Positions 1-12,423 of a stretch of DNA of 64,000 bases are shown here, one piece after another. Each line of letters starts with the position of its first letter. The stretch's first letter is position 1. Where the stretch lies: positions 65,128,773 through 65,192,772 of the forward strand of contig OW804095.1 in NCBI GenBank assembly GCA_942159475.1. Direction: 5' to 3'. The stretch is from Sthenelais limicola (Eukaryota; Annelida; Polychaeta; Phyllodocida; Sigalionidae). Made by a program: the position numbers and the translations under genes. The notes below the pieces were generated by a model, which was given only the letters and a program-made list of their open reading frames with translations, was not told where the DNA came from and did not search any database.

Positions 1-1264
1 GAGTAGGGTAACGCCCAATAGTGTGTTTCCTCTTAGCAATATATATATAGGTGCTATATGATAGTATACTACCCCGGGAGTTAGTGTAAGACAAGCTGTA
101 AGTATTGAACTAAACAACATACTAAAAGTTATTACAATGTAATTCTTTGGTAGATAGGGCTTTAGCTGATTGGTGGCAAAGGAGAAGGTGGGTCCATACC
201 CTGATAAATGTACTATAGGCGGACAGGCGATGCTATCTTGTTGTGTATCGAATCGCAAATCTCTCAGCACCCACGGGCTTTATATCATTATGTCGCCGTC
301 TCAAAACTCTTAAGGCCATATAATTCGTTTAGGGCAGAAAATACGAGCCATAAAAGGTCATTGTTTTGAGTTAGAATAGAATGTTGAATAAAGCCACTGC
401 ACGAAAATGCCCACTTATCCGGGGCGCGTTGTGATATGAACACGTGTACTTTCTTATTGTCTATTGCCTGTTTTACGGGACTGTGAGAAATTCACATGAG
501 ACGCACGCTTGAAGAGCAAGAGTTGTTTACCGTGCCAACTTAGTAGCAATTGACATGCGAAGAAGTCAGCAACTTTAGCAGTTTCCCTCATGTTTACCGA
601 AGTTGATACTTTGATGACTGCAGCGTAATTGAGACTGATGCAAACAAAGCTGTCCTATCGCTAGTCCCAGGTAGGATTCTTGTTTTATTAGGCTCTGAAA
701 AAGAAAGGGGATCAAGGAATACAATTAACTTCGCATCAGGTTAGATCGTGATGGAAATACGTAACCACACTGTCCATTATAAGGATCCCATCTGAGCCTG
801 TTGGTACAAACGAGTCCCGCTGACCCATTTTCGTTCTGAATAGGACCCAAGAGGATAAAGATGGCTATATTAAAGTACAGATCAGTCGGCTGTTTCATGA
901 AAATATCGTATATATATGTAATTTAGGAAGAAATCGTACAAATCTAAGAAAGAAATGTACGACATAGGATAATTCGTACCATTTGTTCCGATATTCTAAT
1001 TAATGTTTAATTTAAAGGAGTTGATTACGGTATATTTGACACAAAACAATTATTTCTTTATGTTCACTTATGTCTATTGTAATATGTCAAGATATTTCAT
1101 TGTATTTATGACTAATAGTTATTACTTATGAATGGCCATTCTCATAAAGTATCCATGACTCTTTGTTTACAAATAGGAAAGAAAGATAAACTGTTTTAAA
1201 TGGTCCTGTCCTGTACTTTAACCACAGGTTTATATATGATGCATTGGTACTATACATGTTTATA
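1..1264. other. Non-coding AT-rich stretch
   Basis: No open frame with recognisable protein content and no long repeat was seen. The sequence is unique-looking AT-rich DNA with many stops in all frames. Confidence 0.5.
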
Positions 1265-1371
1265 GGTGGCTTTTTACCTAGGGTGGCTCTTTACCGGATG
1301 GCTCTTTTCCAGGTGGCTTTGGTGGCTTATTACCAGGTGGCTTTGTGGCCAGGTGGTTTTTACCGGGTGGC
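1265..1371 (+). repeat. Degenerate GGTGGCTTTTTACC minisatellite
   Basis: About seven head-to-tail degenerate units of roughly 12-16 bases, built on GGTGGCTTTTTACCAGG, run through this segment. A 74-codon open frame here is only a by-product of the repeat (VAL/GG-rich, low complexity) and is not treated as a gene. Confidence 0.75.
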
Positions 1372-1716
1372 AATTCGCCTAGAACCCATTGGTACAGACA
1401 AGTACTTACGCTCAGAAATGTTTGTTTCCAAATGTGATCTAGGTTGTGTGAGTGAAAGTCATATATAGTAATTTATAATTATGCAGTTTTACAATCATGG
1501 TGTTAATATGTACTTTAAAGTTATCATGTTTTATCTTACTATTGTAATTTTGAATTTGTTGTAAGGCACTAAAGACCTTTATATCAAGATGTAAAGTTCT
1601 GTTAAATTTATAAGTTATTGTTGGTCAGTAGGGACCCCAACATCACTGAACCGATTTAGCTAATGTTTGCTAGTCTACATATTTGTACAGGGTTAAAAGG
1701 CAAATAAATCGGTTAC

Positions 1717-1775
1717 GTTTTCTGTTTTTATTGAATGTTATTTTTTTATTTTTTAGTTTTCTGTTTTTATTGAAT
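1717..1775 (+). repeat. Two direct copies of a 20-bp sequence
   Basis: The 20-base word GTTTTCTGTTTTTATTGAAT occurs exactly at 1717-1736 and 1756-1775, 39 bases apart, separated by a T-rich spacer. This may be a small tandem duplication or slippage product. Confidence 0.8.
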
Positions 1776-4233
1776 CTCTTTAGCTGAACTCTCATCACGC
1801 TTTGAAGGGATTACAGATTTTCACTTTAAAATGTTAATAGAACCTCTGATAATAATAAAAGGTGGGCAGTATTTAGAACACAGACGTAAAAGATTCAGGA
1901 TAGAGAGACGAAATACTTTGCTTGCAGGAAATTGGGAGGTTCCGATTATTCTGTGGGAAATTTAAACATTCAAAATACTAGAATGGAAGAGAGGAGGTTA
2001 TTAATCATTTTAGTCTCTCCTTAAATTGGCTATAGCCCCACGACGGTTGAAGACTGAAGGCTAATAGATCTATGCTAAAGACTATCTGGCAAGTCTGGGT
2101 TGCCTAGACTTCTTCAAATGGACGGGGAACTGCTTTATAAAGAGATAACGATTCATACATCTCTATGAATCTTTTCTCCAATCTATTGAATAAGGGTGCC
2201 TAGGTACTGAGTGAAAGCGGGGAAACATTAGACCAATACCCAAAAAGGAGAAGACTAGATTCAATAGGAAGGATAATTCAAGTTTGGCGCTGTTGATTTT
2301 TAACTACGTTCAAAACTTTTCTCCATCAGACTCGCGTGTGCTTTTGATTCGTTTGACAGATCATTTTCACAAGTAATGTTGATGCAACTTGGTTTCGCAG
2401 TTTAGTTGGGAGAGAATTTACCATATAACCATACATCATTTAGTGTGAATATTAATGGTTTTACTTTGAAGCAATGGGAAAATGTGGCATCCGGTATAAT
2501 TAGATTAATTATTTCATGCAGTACAAGCTATGGAAACTGAGATAAGCGTTTTGGATCAGAATATCCATGATATATAATTAAGGGTAACGACACCACCCAG
2601 AGTGGCCCGTTGGTATCATTATTGTTTAGCGCTCTCTCTTATTCCTTTTTTCTAATAACGTAGAACGACAGAAGTCACTTGTGTCAATCTTGCTTTTTGT
2701 TGTTTATTTATATGTACTTATTACCTTCTGCATTAGTAGTAGATACATTTTTGTATACAGTAAATCAGGATTTCCGAGAATAGCATCATCAATGGAATGT
2801 AATTCAAGTCTAATAACAAGTCTAAAACTCAAACTCTTACAGATCTAGAGATTCTAATTCATTAGTCTATGGTCAAAGAGATAATCCACTTCTCTAAGTT
2901 TTCGAGTTTAAAACTCAATCCGTCTAAATCCCAACGTAGGCAGTCAGGGAAGTTAAACAATCTCAGACTACTTTAGTGATTCAAAAAATTCTGTTATCTT
3001 GTTATCTAGAAAAACTCGCTCAATGGGGTGAGAGAGGTAATTAAGTCTCATAATAAAGCATTAAAAGGGAGAGTCATTGTCGCAATTTTGCGGAATAACG
3101 GTTTATAAGTGATGCCAAGTGAGGACATCTCGAGACGGTGCAAGACATTTTGTAGTAGAGATACTTGCGATTTAATTAAATGTAATGTAATCAAGATTTA
3201 GTTTAATGTAAAAGATGACCTTAATTAATGCAATCTCGGATTTAATATGTAATCAATGGCTTTAAATACGGTTTCACTACGTTATTGATTAGAAGACTAA
3301 AGCTGCCAAACAGCAGTCAACAAAATATATAATTTAGGAAACCTGAGCTAAGTCTGGCTGCCTCTATTTCGTCCAGTCAGCGAAATATGTCAATTATTTT
3401 CACCAAAACCCCACAAGGTTATAAATTAGAACAAACGATATTCAAAATGAAAATAAGCTGATCGCCATTAAAACTGAAATTATCGCAGTGTTGTTGAGCA
3501 GAGATAGATGACAATGTAATGTTATTTAAATCGGCCATTTTGAGGCAGAATAGAGAATGAGGTAGAACAATAATAAATGAGGCGTGTGATGCTATTTGCA
3601 AGTGTCAAGAGCCTGTCCAAAATATCCCATGGGGAGGAGGTTGACCTGCAAGATCCCATATATTTCCACAGAGGCTAGGGTATAATGTAAAACAACCACT
3701 GTCCATAACGTCCGGCTGCAACAGAGGTGGTACTACATACAGAGCCTTATCGACACTGGTGTCTATTTGGCATGCAAGGGCAAGATATGATGCTTAGAAT
3801 GAGAGATTTTATTACATCCTCTTCTGACTTTGTTTGCATAAATCTTTTCCCCTAGAGAGGTGATGAATATAGAGCCAATTAAGTGTCAAGTTTAGTACAG
3901 GATTCCGCTTCAGTATAACAATAAAACAGGCACTGAAGATAAAGTGCTATGATATCACTAAAGGTTTTTAGGTTTTAATGGTATTATACGGGAATCAACA
4001 TTATAATATTACGTCGCATTCCTCAGAAGATCCTGACATTTAATTTTATTTAGTATGTTTATACGGCAATCATCAGACAATACAACGATACTATAATAAA
4101 GCATACATGTACACTGTACATTGTCAGTTTTAATAGAGTTGAGATCATTGAGATATGGCCATTATTGGCTCATTAAATAGCTTTTGGTTGACACGTGGAA
4201 ATATCTCTTGGCAGCAGTGTTGCAGAAGTCCTG
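1776..4233. other. No gene recognised
   Basis: AT-rich sequence with only short open frames of up to about 60 codons. No transposon terminus, RNA gene or splice-supported exon was recognised. Confidence 0.45.
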
Positions 4234-4560
4234 TTAGTTGGGTGATGATACGGCGTCAAAGATGTCCGCTCCATTCCCCTGCTCAATTTTCTGTCTTCTC
4301 TGAATGAGGGAACGATAGCGAGTAGACTGCTCCCCGAAATCCAAATCATAAGGGACACTCAATTCTATATTATTCATTTGAAATCCACACTGACTGTCAG
4401 CAATGTAGAGTCTGAAGGAGATTCTGGGGCTAATTAAGATGTTCGTGTGTGGATGACAGCTACGCTCTAGATCAAATCGGTGCAATTGCTGTTCCTGGCG
4501 CTCTCCTACCCACCTCCATTTGACTTCTAGAGTATCCTGCTGCTCTACAAAGCTCAACAT
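4234..4560 (-). CDS. Unrecognised 108-aa open frame, possible host exon
   Basis: The frame starts at a true ATG and ends at TAA. I do not recognise the family. The peptide is of ordinary complexity and mixed composition: a Trp/Arg/Gln-rich N-terminal third, a middle part around SPRISFRLYIADSQ, and an acidic/polar C-terminal third around SLIQRRQKIEQ. It has no signal peptide, membrane segment or low-complexity run. It is the most protein-like of the unexplained left-side frames. No strong splice acceptor abuts the ATG; a CCTAG about 20 bases upstream could act as one and would keep the frame open. It may be one exon of a gene whose other parts are outside or unseen, or a chance frame. There is no supporting neighbour. 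Confidence 0.25.
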   Translation of the reverse strand: MLSFVEQQDTLEVKWRWVGERQEQQLHRFDLERSCHPHTNILISPRISFRLYIADSQCGFQMNNIELSVPYDLDFGEQSTRYRSLIQRRQKIEQGNGADIFDAVSSPN

Positions 4561-7500
4561 ATGTATAATTAAAAAACTAGGACACCATTAGAATCATCTC
4601 TTCGAAAGAGAAATGAGAATCCAAGGCGTCTCTATGCAAACGAGTCGAAAAAAGTAAATGGAAATTCCTACTGCGTGTAACAACATAATTTGACTGTGTT
4701 AATTGCCTTTAGTAATCATCATTTGGTGGCAAGAGTCCCCTGACATACTGCCAGCGTCTCTTGACTTAATCCAAGCAAGACTCTAAGGCTAAATCAACCG
4801 GACACTGTGTCATATGTGTAGTTCCCCTTTGGGCCTAGTTATCCTATGGAAGAAACAGGACATGTTGAAGTAAGATTAATAGGTAGAAAGGACTAATTGG
4901 TAGGCAAATAAGTGCTAATCATAACGTCGTGTTTAATTAACCTTAAATGACATATCGGTAACTTTATACAGTCATAAAGTGAGAACAATCTTTGATGAAA
5001 GGACTGGCCAGATTGACGAACGGTCACGGACAGATATGTATAATATTTACCATAATGATGTAGTTTTCTTACACGATACATTCAATGCAATAATGGCAGC
5101 TATATTTAATTGTCTAATGCTGTCGGATATATTTACTTCCACCATAATTATATCAATTTCATGAATGAGTATCACATTTTACATGCACACATATCCATGT
5201 CCTTCGATTTTCAAAGAAGAAGAGGTGCACAGTCATAAAATGTATTGGAATGCGATACGCATATCCATGGAACAAATGCTATTTGAAATGCGGCTATCGA
5301 TATTCAGGGAATTTGAGCGATTCGTGGATTGGAAACAATATCCAAACGAGTTTCATCTCTATACGATCTATCCCTGTACTGTTACAAAAAGAAAACCAAC
5401 AACAGTTAACACTAAAACATGATACTCCTTTTGATGGTTGACATTCAGTTCACATCAGGATTTTTCTGAGAACAGCATAACCGATGTTATCTGTTTCCTG
5501 GGTTTAAAACAAATGAAACTCTAATATTACAAATGTCAATCAATGCATATGGGTTCATTTGGCAAGGTTCGAGAAAAATCCTATTCAAAGGGACAAATTG
5601 TTAGGTAAGATGTTCGATAGTAGTTATTCTTGTTCCACTACTCTCACTATTGTGTGAAAACAGGGCGTAAAACAACCGATTCCCCCCACCCCTCCCTTTC
5701 ATCCCATATGATACACATTAATTCTAATTAGGAGGCCAAAGGCTGATGTACTTAGGCTGAAACATTAGATATATGGGCATAACGATAATAATTGACTCAT
5801 GCCATTATCTGCCCATTGTAATAATTACCATCTCTCATTGGTAAACATTGCGTGAACGTAGAATAAGAAGAGTGCTAAGAATGAAACAAAAGGCACAAAT
5901 CACAGAGGCCTTTGTCACCTAATAACTCCAAGTCCGACGTCTATTAATTGCTGTAATTGATTAAAAGAGACGCTGGGCCCTCTTGCCATGTAAATCGGTA
6001 AGGCAATCGGTGCCTATTTGACACCCACTCGACAGGCAATATTCAGCTGGCGGCCCAGATCCGCCAGCATTCAGCTTTCCTTATCACAAATATCGCTCTG
6101 ATATGAACAATACAGAGATATTGAGCTCACACGAGAGGAGTAAGATTTTCGCTTAAATCTTATTCCGTTCAATCTACCAGAGCACAGTGAGGTCTCCCAA
6201 AAGTAGGTGTTTGAAAGCAGCGATGTCAAAACAATATCCTACATTCAAAGATTTATAAATGGAAAGTCTGTCTCGATCTTCCTGGAATCCGCTTTGGTCC
6301 TGTCAGTGCAGTCTATTTCAGGCGTATTATATATTGGGTTGCCAATCAAATCCAATGGGCTTTCCGAACATATCCAGCCATTCAGGATCTCTGAGGATCA
6401 TACTGAGGTATTTGGAATATTATTGAATCTGTCGCCCCTCTGGTGTAGTTATGATTATGGAGAATCCGTTTTATGTGCATAATCCCAGCCTTACAGACAC
6501 GGATCATCAGACTATAATACATTAGGAAATAAGCCAATTGCCACTAAAACGCAGGACTTAAAATTGAGAAAATGTAAAGAAAGCGACGTTTTGATTGTGT
6601 CAAACCATGGGAACTGCAGTGCTATAGTCAAGTCTTTAACAGTATCTGGGGTAGAAGGAAGCCCATCTCCCGGGTGCTACCATTTGATCATTATAGAATG
6701 CGGTGTATTGTCTTAATAAGAGTGGGAATTGTTTTCTAATAAATGCCTCCAGCTTAGCTTGTCGCCTTATATTATTACTTGTATTGAATTTGTTTGATAG
6801 GGATTTTTCATAGGCTCCCATCTCCTATGCAAAAATTTGTCCAATGCAATTCCTATGTGACTTTATGATATTGTGATTTATGCCAGCTACAGATTAGCTT
6901 CAAGACGTCCCAACGAATACCACACTGGCTGTCGAAATCAGTTAGGGTGCAAAACACGATGTTTATGGATTGTGATGAATTTGATGTTTGGCTTAATTAG
7001 ATCCACGGAGGAGGCGGATGTCCTTATCCTGATTTACATGGAGGCAACATTTTATTTTGTTATAAATCAAAGGGTTACGCCAACGGTACTATATCAGGTT
7101 TCGATTCTATGATATGCTTGAAATCAAGCTTAATTGGTAGTAGGATTCCTTACTATGGGACAAAATTAGGAGCAGACTGTTATATACATTATGAAGAATG
7201 TGAATTAAAGAGGGTTATGTCAGTGTTTATGTGGAATAAACATTAGGTTAAGGTCGTACTAAGATTGGAAAGTTGCGGTTTCAGCAAGGACTTAAAGGTT
7301 TATTGTAATTGCCACTGGATACTATATTGACACGGTAGGGCTTAAGTGTGTTGGTGAGTGCTTGAAAAATATCTATACCTCTGTACCAAGTGGCGTCAAT
7401 TCCAGGGTACTGTTAATCATAGAGCTAGGGTATTTAGAAGTAAAGGGTCTGATCGAGCTAATAGTAATGGTCTGAACTAGATGGTGGATTGTTTATGACT

Positions 7501-7756
7501 AAAGCTTTTTAATGCCTGCTACCGAATTATACGCTGAGACCGTCAACGCTGCAAATGCAGCACACGGTATTTGGTGTCCCGACTGACGGCCTAATTCAGA
7601 CTGTTACACTGCAATCCTAAAATGACATGTACTACTCACCGATTTCTTATGGCAAATATTGCCCGTAGGCCTATCATAGGCTTAGTTTTGATCTCAGTAG
7701 GCATAGGTAGTGATTGCTGCTGTGTTTTGCAGCTGTAGTTTTGTTTTGCATTCAAT
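4561..7756. other. No gene recognised; one GC-rich hairpin
   Basis: The only distinct structure is a perfect 8-bp hairpin at 6046-6068: GCTGGCGG, seven bases, then CCGCCAGC. Open frames of 60-90 codons at 5165-5422 and 6207-6482 have no recognisable domain, and the second uses GTG as its start. I treat both as chance. Confidence 0.45.
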
Positions 7757-8172
7757 TGTGTGATAGGACCCCTACTTCATTGCCAAATGGGCTCCTTCTC
7801 CTCCTCCTAGAATCCTTCTATAGTCCTTCTATAGACTATGTAAGTAAAAGCCTAGGTTGCCAAGTGGTGCCTTCTCCTCCTCCTCCTCCTCTTTGTGTGA
7901 TAGGACTCCTACTGCGTTATCATTGTTGTTTATTGTGTCATTGCATGATAGAACCCTACTTCGTTGCCAAACGGTCTCCTCCTCTTCCTCCTCCTATAGT
8001 CTATGTAAGTAAAAGCCCCTAGGTTCCTAAGTGGTATCCTCCTTCTCCTTCTCCTCCATCTCCTTCTCCTCTTTGTGTGATTGGACGCCTACTCCGTTGC
8101 TATAGCCAAATAGCTTTCCTGGTCCTGGAAAATGTTTCCCCCCTCTCTCTCTCCCTCTCTCCTGTCTGTCGT
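7757..8172 (+). repeat. Low-complexity repeat family, sense copies
   Basis: About three imperfect head-to-tail units. Each carries a TGTGTGATAGGACYCCTACT-like core, then TTGCCAAATGG, (CTC)n runs and, in two of them, CTATGTAAGTAAAAGC. The block ends with a CCTGGTCCTGGAAAATGTTT segment that leads into a CT run. The same elements occur in reverse orientation at 9345-9447 and 10081-10272. The 102-codon frame across it is Leu/Pro/Ser low complexity and is not a gene. Confidence 0.7.
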
Positions 8173-8808
8173 TTATTTTTATTCCTCAGCTTCTACCCAC
8201 CACATTAACAAAATGACGAATTCTGAAAGGGAAGAGGCGAATCTATAATACCTGCCAGTTTCATAATTCTGTAAAGGTTTCATCCTTTTAATTTAGTTGA
8301 TCAAACATGGCCGAAAAGTTATGGCGAAGAATTAGGCAGTTTCTACCAGACTTATAGGCCCATGCTTAAAGTAAACGGTGCATTTGTTTACTCCGACTAA
8401 TTATGTATTTAAGAAGCAAATAAACCTTGTCAACATGCTCTACTTATACTTGTATAAATTTATACTTGTACTTGACTTGCCGCATTTAACAAGTGAGTAA
8501 CTTGTGTCTCTTGTTATTTAACATAGAGTTATAGGTTGCGTCGCTTGGTTGTTGTGTTGCGTTTCTTGCCTATGTTCTTTCCAGTGAGATGATTTGCCAG
8601 TGTTGAACTTTCTGTGTATCGACTCTGGATCTCTTCAAGGCTTTTAAAAATACTATCGATAATGATATATTCATGATCGTATAGGTTACTTCTCCGCGTA
8701 AATATTAATCATATCTCTAGCAAGGGTAGTGGAGGAAAGAACTATGTCCATGTCAAAGGCCTAGGGTGGATAATATTCTATGTTCTTTAAGCGCTTCTCC
8801 GGAAGTGT

Positions 8809-8836
8809 ATGACGTCACAAATGGATGTGACGTCAT
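8809..8836. promoter_or_regulatory. Perfect inverted repeat carrying two TGACGTCA sites
   Basis: ATGACGTCACA at 8809-8819 and TGTGACGTCAT at 8826-8836 are exact reverse complements separated by six bases. Each half contains the palindromic octamer TGACGTCA, the consensus cAMP-response (CREB/ATF) element. The arrangement could bind bZIP dimers and could be part of the promoter of a repeat, as it lies between the sense and antisense copies of the repeat family at 7757-8172 and 9345-10272. Binding is inference only. Confidence 0.55.
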
Positions 8837-9344
8837 GCGCCAGGGTAACATCAGTGGTTCATTTTTGGCTAGGGAGAGTCATGGATAAAATGGCTCAACA
8901 GTTGAATGGCAAATTACGCAATTCACAATGTGCAAAGGAGGTACACGTGTTTAGAGATGAGATATGTTTAATGAAAAGATATAAATTATTAAAGTATTAT
9001 TGGCCCATAGAACATCAACAAAATTTACAGTTGCACCAGAACAAGTTTCACCTAGCGAGTACATGGAAGCCTCTAAAAATACTCCTAAATTCATGCGTGG
9101 TTTCTACATGATACTTTATGATGGTCAAATTTCACTCTGTTCCAGGGGGTACAGCCCCTCATCGTGATATAAATAATGAGCTTTATTAATTACTGGTAAC
9201 ATAATCTGCAATGGTTGTTACTGGGGAAAGGGTATGCTTACATAAAAATACGCCGTATGATTAGTGAATGATATGTTCATATACGTTCAATAATAACAAA
9301 ACAAGGGAAATGTTATAAGGTTGTATCTTATTAGAAGATGACAG

Positions 9345-9447
9345 TCTGTTTTAAAAAGAGAGAGAGACAAAAATCATTTTTCCAGGGCCGAGAAAGCCAT
9401 TTGTAGCAGGAGGAGGAGAAGGAGGAGGAGAAGGGGGAGAAAGCAAC
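9345..9447 (-). repeat. Antisense copy of the 7.8-kb repeat family
   Basis: Read on the - strand, this gives (CCT)n, then CTACAAATGGCTTTC, a CCCTGGAAAAATG stretch and a CT run. The order and spacing match the end of the sense block at about 8090-8165. Confidence 0.65.
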
Positions 9448-9468
9448 ACAATTTTTTTCATCTGATCG

Positions 9469-10074
9469 CTCTCCCCTCTCTCTCTCCTGTCTCTTTCCTG
9501 TCTCTTTGCCTTCTCTCTCCAGTCTCTCTCCTGTCTCTCATGTCTCCCCTATCTTTCCACTTGCTCTCCCCTCTCTGTCTCCCCTCTCTCCTCTCTCACT
9601 CTCTCTCCCCTCTCTCTCCTCTCTCTCCCTCTGTCTCCTCTCTCTTCCTCCCTCTCTCCCCTCATGATCTCCTTTCTCTCTCCTCTCTCTTCCCCTCTCT
9701 CTCCCCTCTCCTTCCCTCTCGTCCCTCCCCTCTCTTCCCCTCTCTGTCTTGTGTCTCTTGGATCTCTTTCTCCCCTCTCTCACCTGTCTCTTTCCTGTCT
9801 CTCTCCTGTCTCTCTCCTCTCTCTTTACCTCTCTCTCCTCTCTCCCTCCCTCTCCTCCCTCCCCTCTCTTCCCATCTCTCTCTCTTGTATCTCTTGGTTC
9901 TTTTTCTCCCCTCTCTCTCCCCTTCCTCTCGTCTCTCTGCCCTTTTCCTGCTCTCTCTTTCTCTCCTCTTTCTCTTTCTCTCCTCTCTCTCCCCTTTTTC
10001 TTCTCTCTCTCTCTCTCTCTCTCTCTCCTCTCACTCCTCTCGTCTCTCTCCTCCCTCCCCCTCTCCTCTCCTTA
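9469..10074 (+). repeat. 600-bp pure pyrimidine (CT/CCT) tract
   Basis: An almost uninterrupted homopyrimidine run dominated by CTCTCTCCC units. Several 90-180-codon open frames on both strands here encode only Ser/Leu/Pro or Arg/Glu/Gly and are artefacts of the repeat. Long homopurine-homopyrimidine DNA with mirror symmetry can form triplex (H-DNA) structure. Confidence 0.95.
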
Positions 10075-10080
10075 GAGAGT

Positions 10081-10272
10081 AAGGTCTTTAGCTCCTGGAC
10101 CAGGAAACCCATTTAAGAGAGAAAGAATGCAGTAGGAGTCCTATTACTGAAAGAAGGAGAAAGAAGAGAAGGAAGAGGAAAAAGAGAAAGAAGAACACAA
10201 GAAGGAAGAGGAAAAGGAGATGGAGGAGGAGAAGGAGGACAAAGAGAAAGTGAAGGAGGAAAAAAAGAAAGT
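10081..10272 (-). repeat. Second antisense copy of the repeat family, purine-rich
   Basis: On the - strand this contains a CT-rich run, then AATAGGACTCCTACTGCAT, then AAATGGGTTTCCTGGTCC. This matches the sense core at about 7893-7915 and 8095-8125. It directly follows the pyrimidine tract, so the strand switches from pyrimidine-rich to purine-rich at about 10.08 kb. Confidence 0.65.
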
Positions 10273-10510
10273 TTCCTTACAAACTTTATGCAACAGACCC
10301 ATCCAGCCTAATCAATCCTAATTAATCCGAATTTGTCCCCACTAAGCTTATGAAACGGGCACATTCCTGAGATGTCATTGGTTCTCTATTGGTACAGGAT
10401 CAGAGTTTACCTAGTTGCTGAGTGTCTAAGTAGTATATGGAAATGGCAACTAAGCAGTGTAAAGTGCCAAATCATGCCGCGATTTGGTGCTCATTAGCTG
10501 CCGAAAACAG

Positions 10511-10668
10511 AGCTTGTGGGACAGTCTTGACGGGGATTAGAGGACAGAATTATGTCCTCCAAGAATGTCCTCGGCGGGACCCATTTTTATGGAGCGATTC
10601 TGCTGACAAGTCAGCAAATATCGCTCAAAAAACGGATGAGGCACTAGGTCTGTCCCAACAAGGACCCT
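10511..10668. repeat. Short inverted-repeat-rich segment (possible small MITE)
   Basis: It contains hairpin GAGGACA/TGTCCTC and a two-stage hairpin at 10592-10626 (GAGCGAT and TGCTGAC paired with GTCAGCA and ATCGCTC). Near its ends CTTGTGGGACAG and the reverse complement of CTGTCCCAACAAG form an imperfect inverted pair. An 84-codon frame at 10437-10691 overlaps it but is not recognisable. Confidence 0.35.
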
Positions 10669-10699
10669 TGATATTTTTTAAAGAAAAGTAAAATATTTA

Positions 10700-12423
10700 G
10701 GTATTCATTATACACGCATTGCTCTGAAAACAACGTATCTAGAGTGATTCACGCATAGGGCATACTTGTACCAACTCGCGCAATATTCATACTCCTTCAA
10801 CCAACTCGTTAGTTAACCTGTATATGACATCGTATGACACTTACTAACAATGTCCAAACAAATTTGGCAGTGTTAAATAGTGCATTCTTGTTAACATTCA
10901 CTGCGGTCAAATTGGCACTTGCCACATACAAACCAATTCCGAACCATCTAGACCTTTTTGTGCATATGTAACGATCCTGAGAGATGCATATATTACAATG
11001 TTTCTACTGAGCTCCGGGTAGCTCCGCCTCCAGCTCCGGGTCGGGACACCTCCGTCTCCGGGCACCTCCGAGGTTATGTAGTACCTCCGGACGCCACTAG
11101 GGGTCTACATTGCAAGCCATGACGATATTTGTAGTTTATATCACTTGAGTAATTTATCATTAATTAACCATTCATGTTATACCATCCAGACTTTAACCAT
11201 GTTACTTGTTACATATTCCACTATTTATGTTCAAGTTTGCATTTACATAAATTTATATTATATTAATTAATTATTCCTGTTTTGTGTTGTTTTGTGTTGC
11301 AAACATAATATTAGCTTATGTCAGAAATTACTGATATACCTTTCTGTAACTGTTCATATTCGGGGTGAGGAGCAAGGTCTTCACCCTAACACACAAGGAG
11401 GAATAAAGGGCATATGGCAGAAATATTTCTCTATTGATGTTATATCTCGGAGCTGCGTTAAAACATAGGATATTTTAACCCTTGGTCCTTTGGCTTCATA
11501 TTCCAGACGATATAGTTCTTTCTTCCCATCTCCTGCTATCGATATTCATAATATATTCTCGCAGAAGTAAACTATACGATCACGAAACATTATTATTCAA
11601 ATGTCGATTATTATTAAGCCCGGAGATGATACACATATGTGCAACACTGGCCACTAAACACTGAAAAGAACATAGGCAAGAATCGCAACACATACATCAC
11701 TTTTAACCACTTTAATATGTATACATACGTTCTTTTAACATTCAACTCTATAGCATTTGTCGTCGAACTTATAACTTACACTTTATGATAATAAATGTGT
11801 TAGCATTGACATCTATATGGTGAAGACAATTCAACTCGTTATTTCTTTTAGTGAATATGCCGGTAGATGGTTGAATTGAAGGGATACCTAATCGGGCATA
11901 AGGTCCCCATTGCCTCCTTACTATATCCCAAGGGGAATGCAACCTCCAGGCAAATCCCGAGTATAGGTTTCGATTTCAGCTCGTGACCTTTGCGTATATT
12001 CCTGCTCAGTTCTATAGGCGGTTGGGCGTGGATGACAATCGTCATTAAATCAGAAATCATTCCATTTGTGGAAATATATTTGTTGTATTATATATATTTG
12101 GGGATATAACATGTTATCAAGATACACACGCCTTTTTAGATAAGCATGTGTCATACTTCGGCTGTACATTAGAGAAATGGAGGGCTCCGAAAGCAGCAAT
12201 GAATACTATGACATGAATGGCAAAATCAAGTCGCAGCCATAGACAAAAAGGTCAAAAGGCTTACTCTAGCATTTACAAATATCACAACCTTTTCCATTTC
12301 AAACTATTTTGAGTGTGTGACACACGGTACACCGTTTCCACGCGGGAAGAATTCGTATTCATAAATCCGACTCACATTAAAAAACCCGACAATTGAGCAA
12401 ACATTTAAAGCCTAAAAGCGCAG
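10700..12423. other. No gene; GC-rich CTCCGG minisatellite inside
   Basis: Mostly AT-rich with no recognisable coding frame. At about 11010-11092 lies a compact GC-rich cluster of GCTCCGGG / CACCTCCG words (about seven CTCCG occurrences), out of character with the surroundings. Confidence 0.5.

Noticed and set aside
8809..9111. 100-codon frame starting in the CRE palindrome
   Set aside because: Its first ten residues are dictated by the palindrome, and the rest shows no recognisable family; kept only as a regulatory or repeat feature.
9538..10116. Several open frames of 80-180 codons on both strands
   Set aside because: They lie in a pure CT tract and encode only Ser/Leu/Pro or Arg/Glu/Gly repeats.
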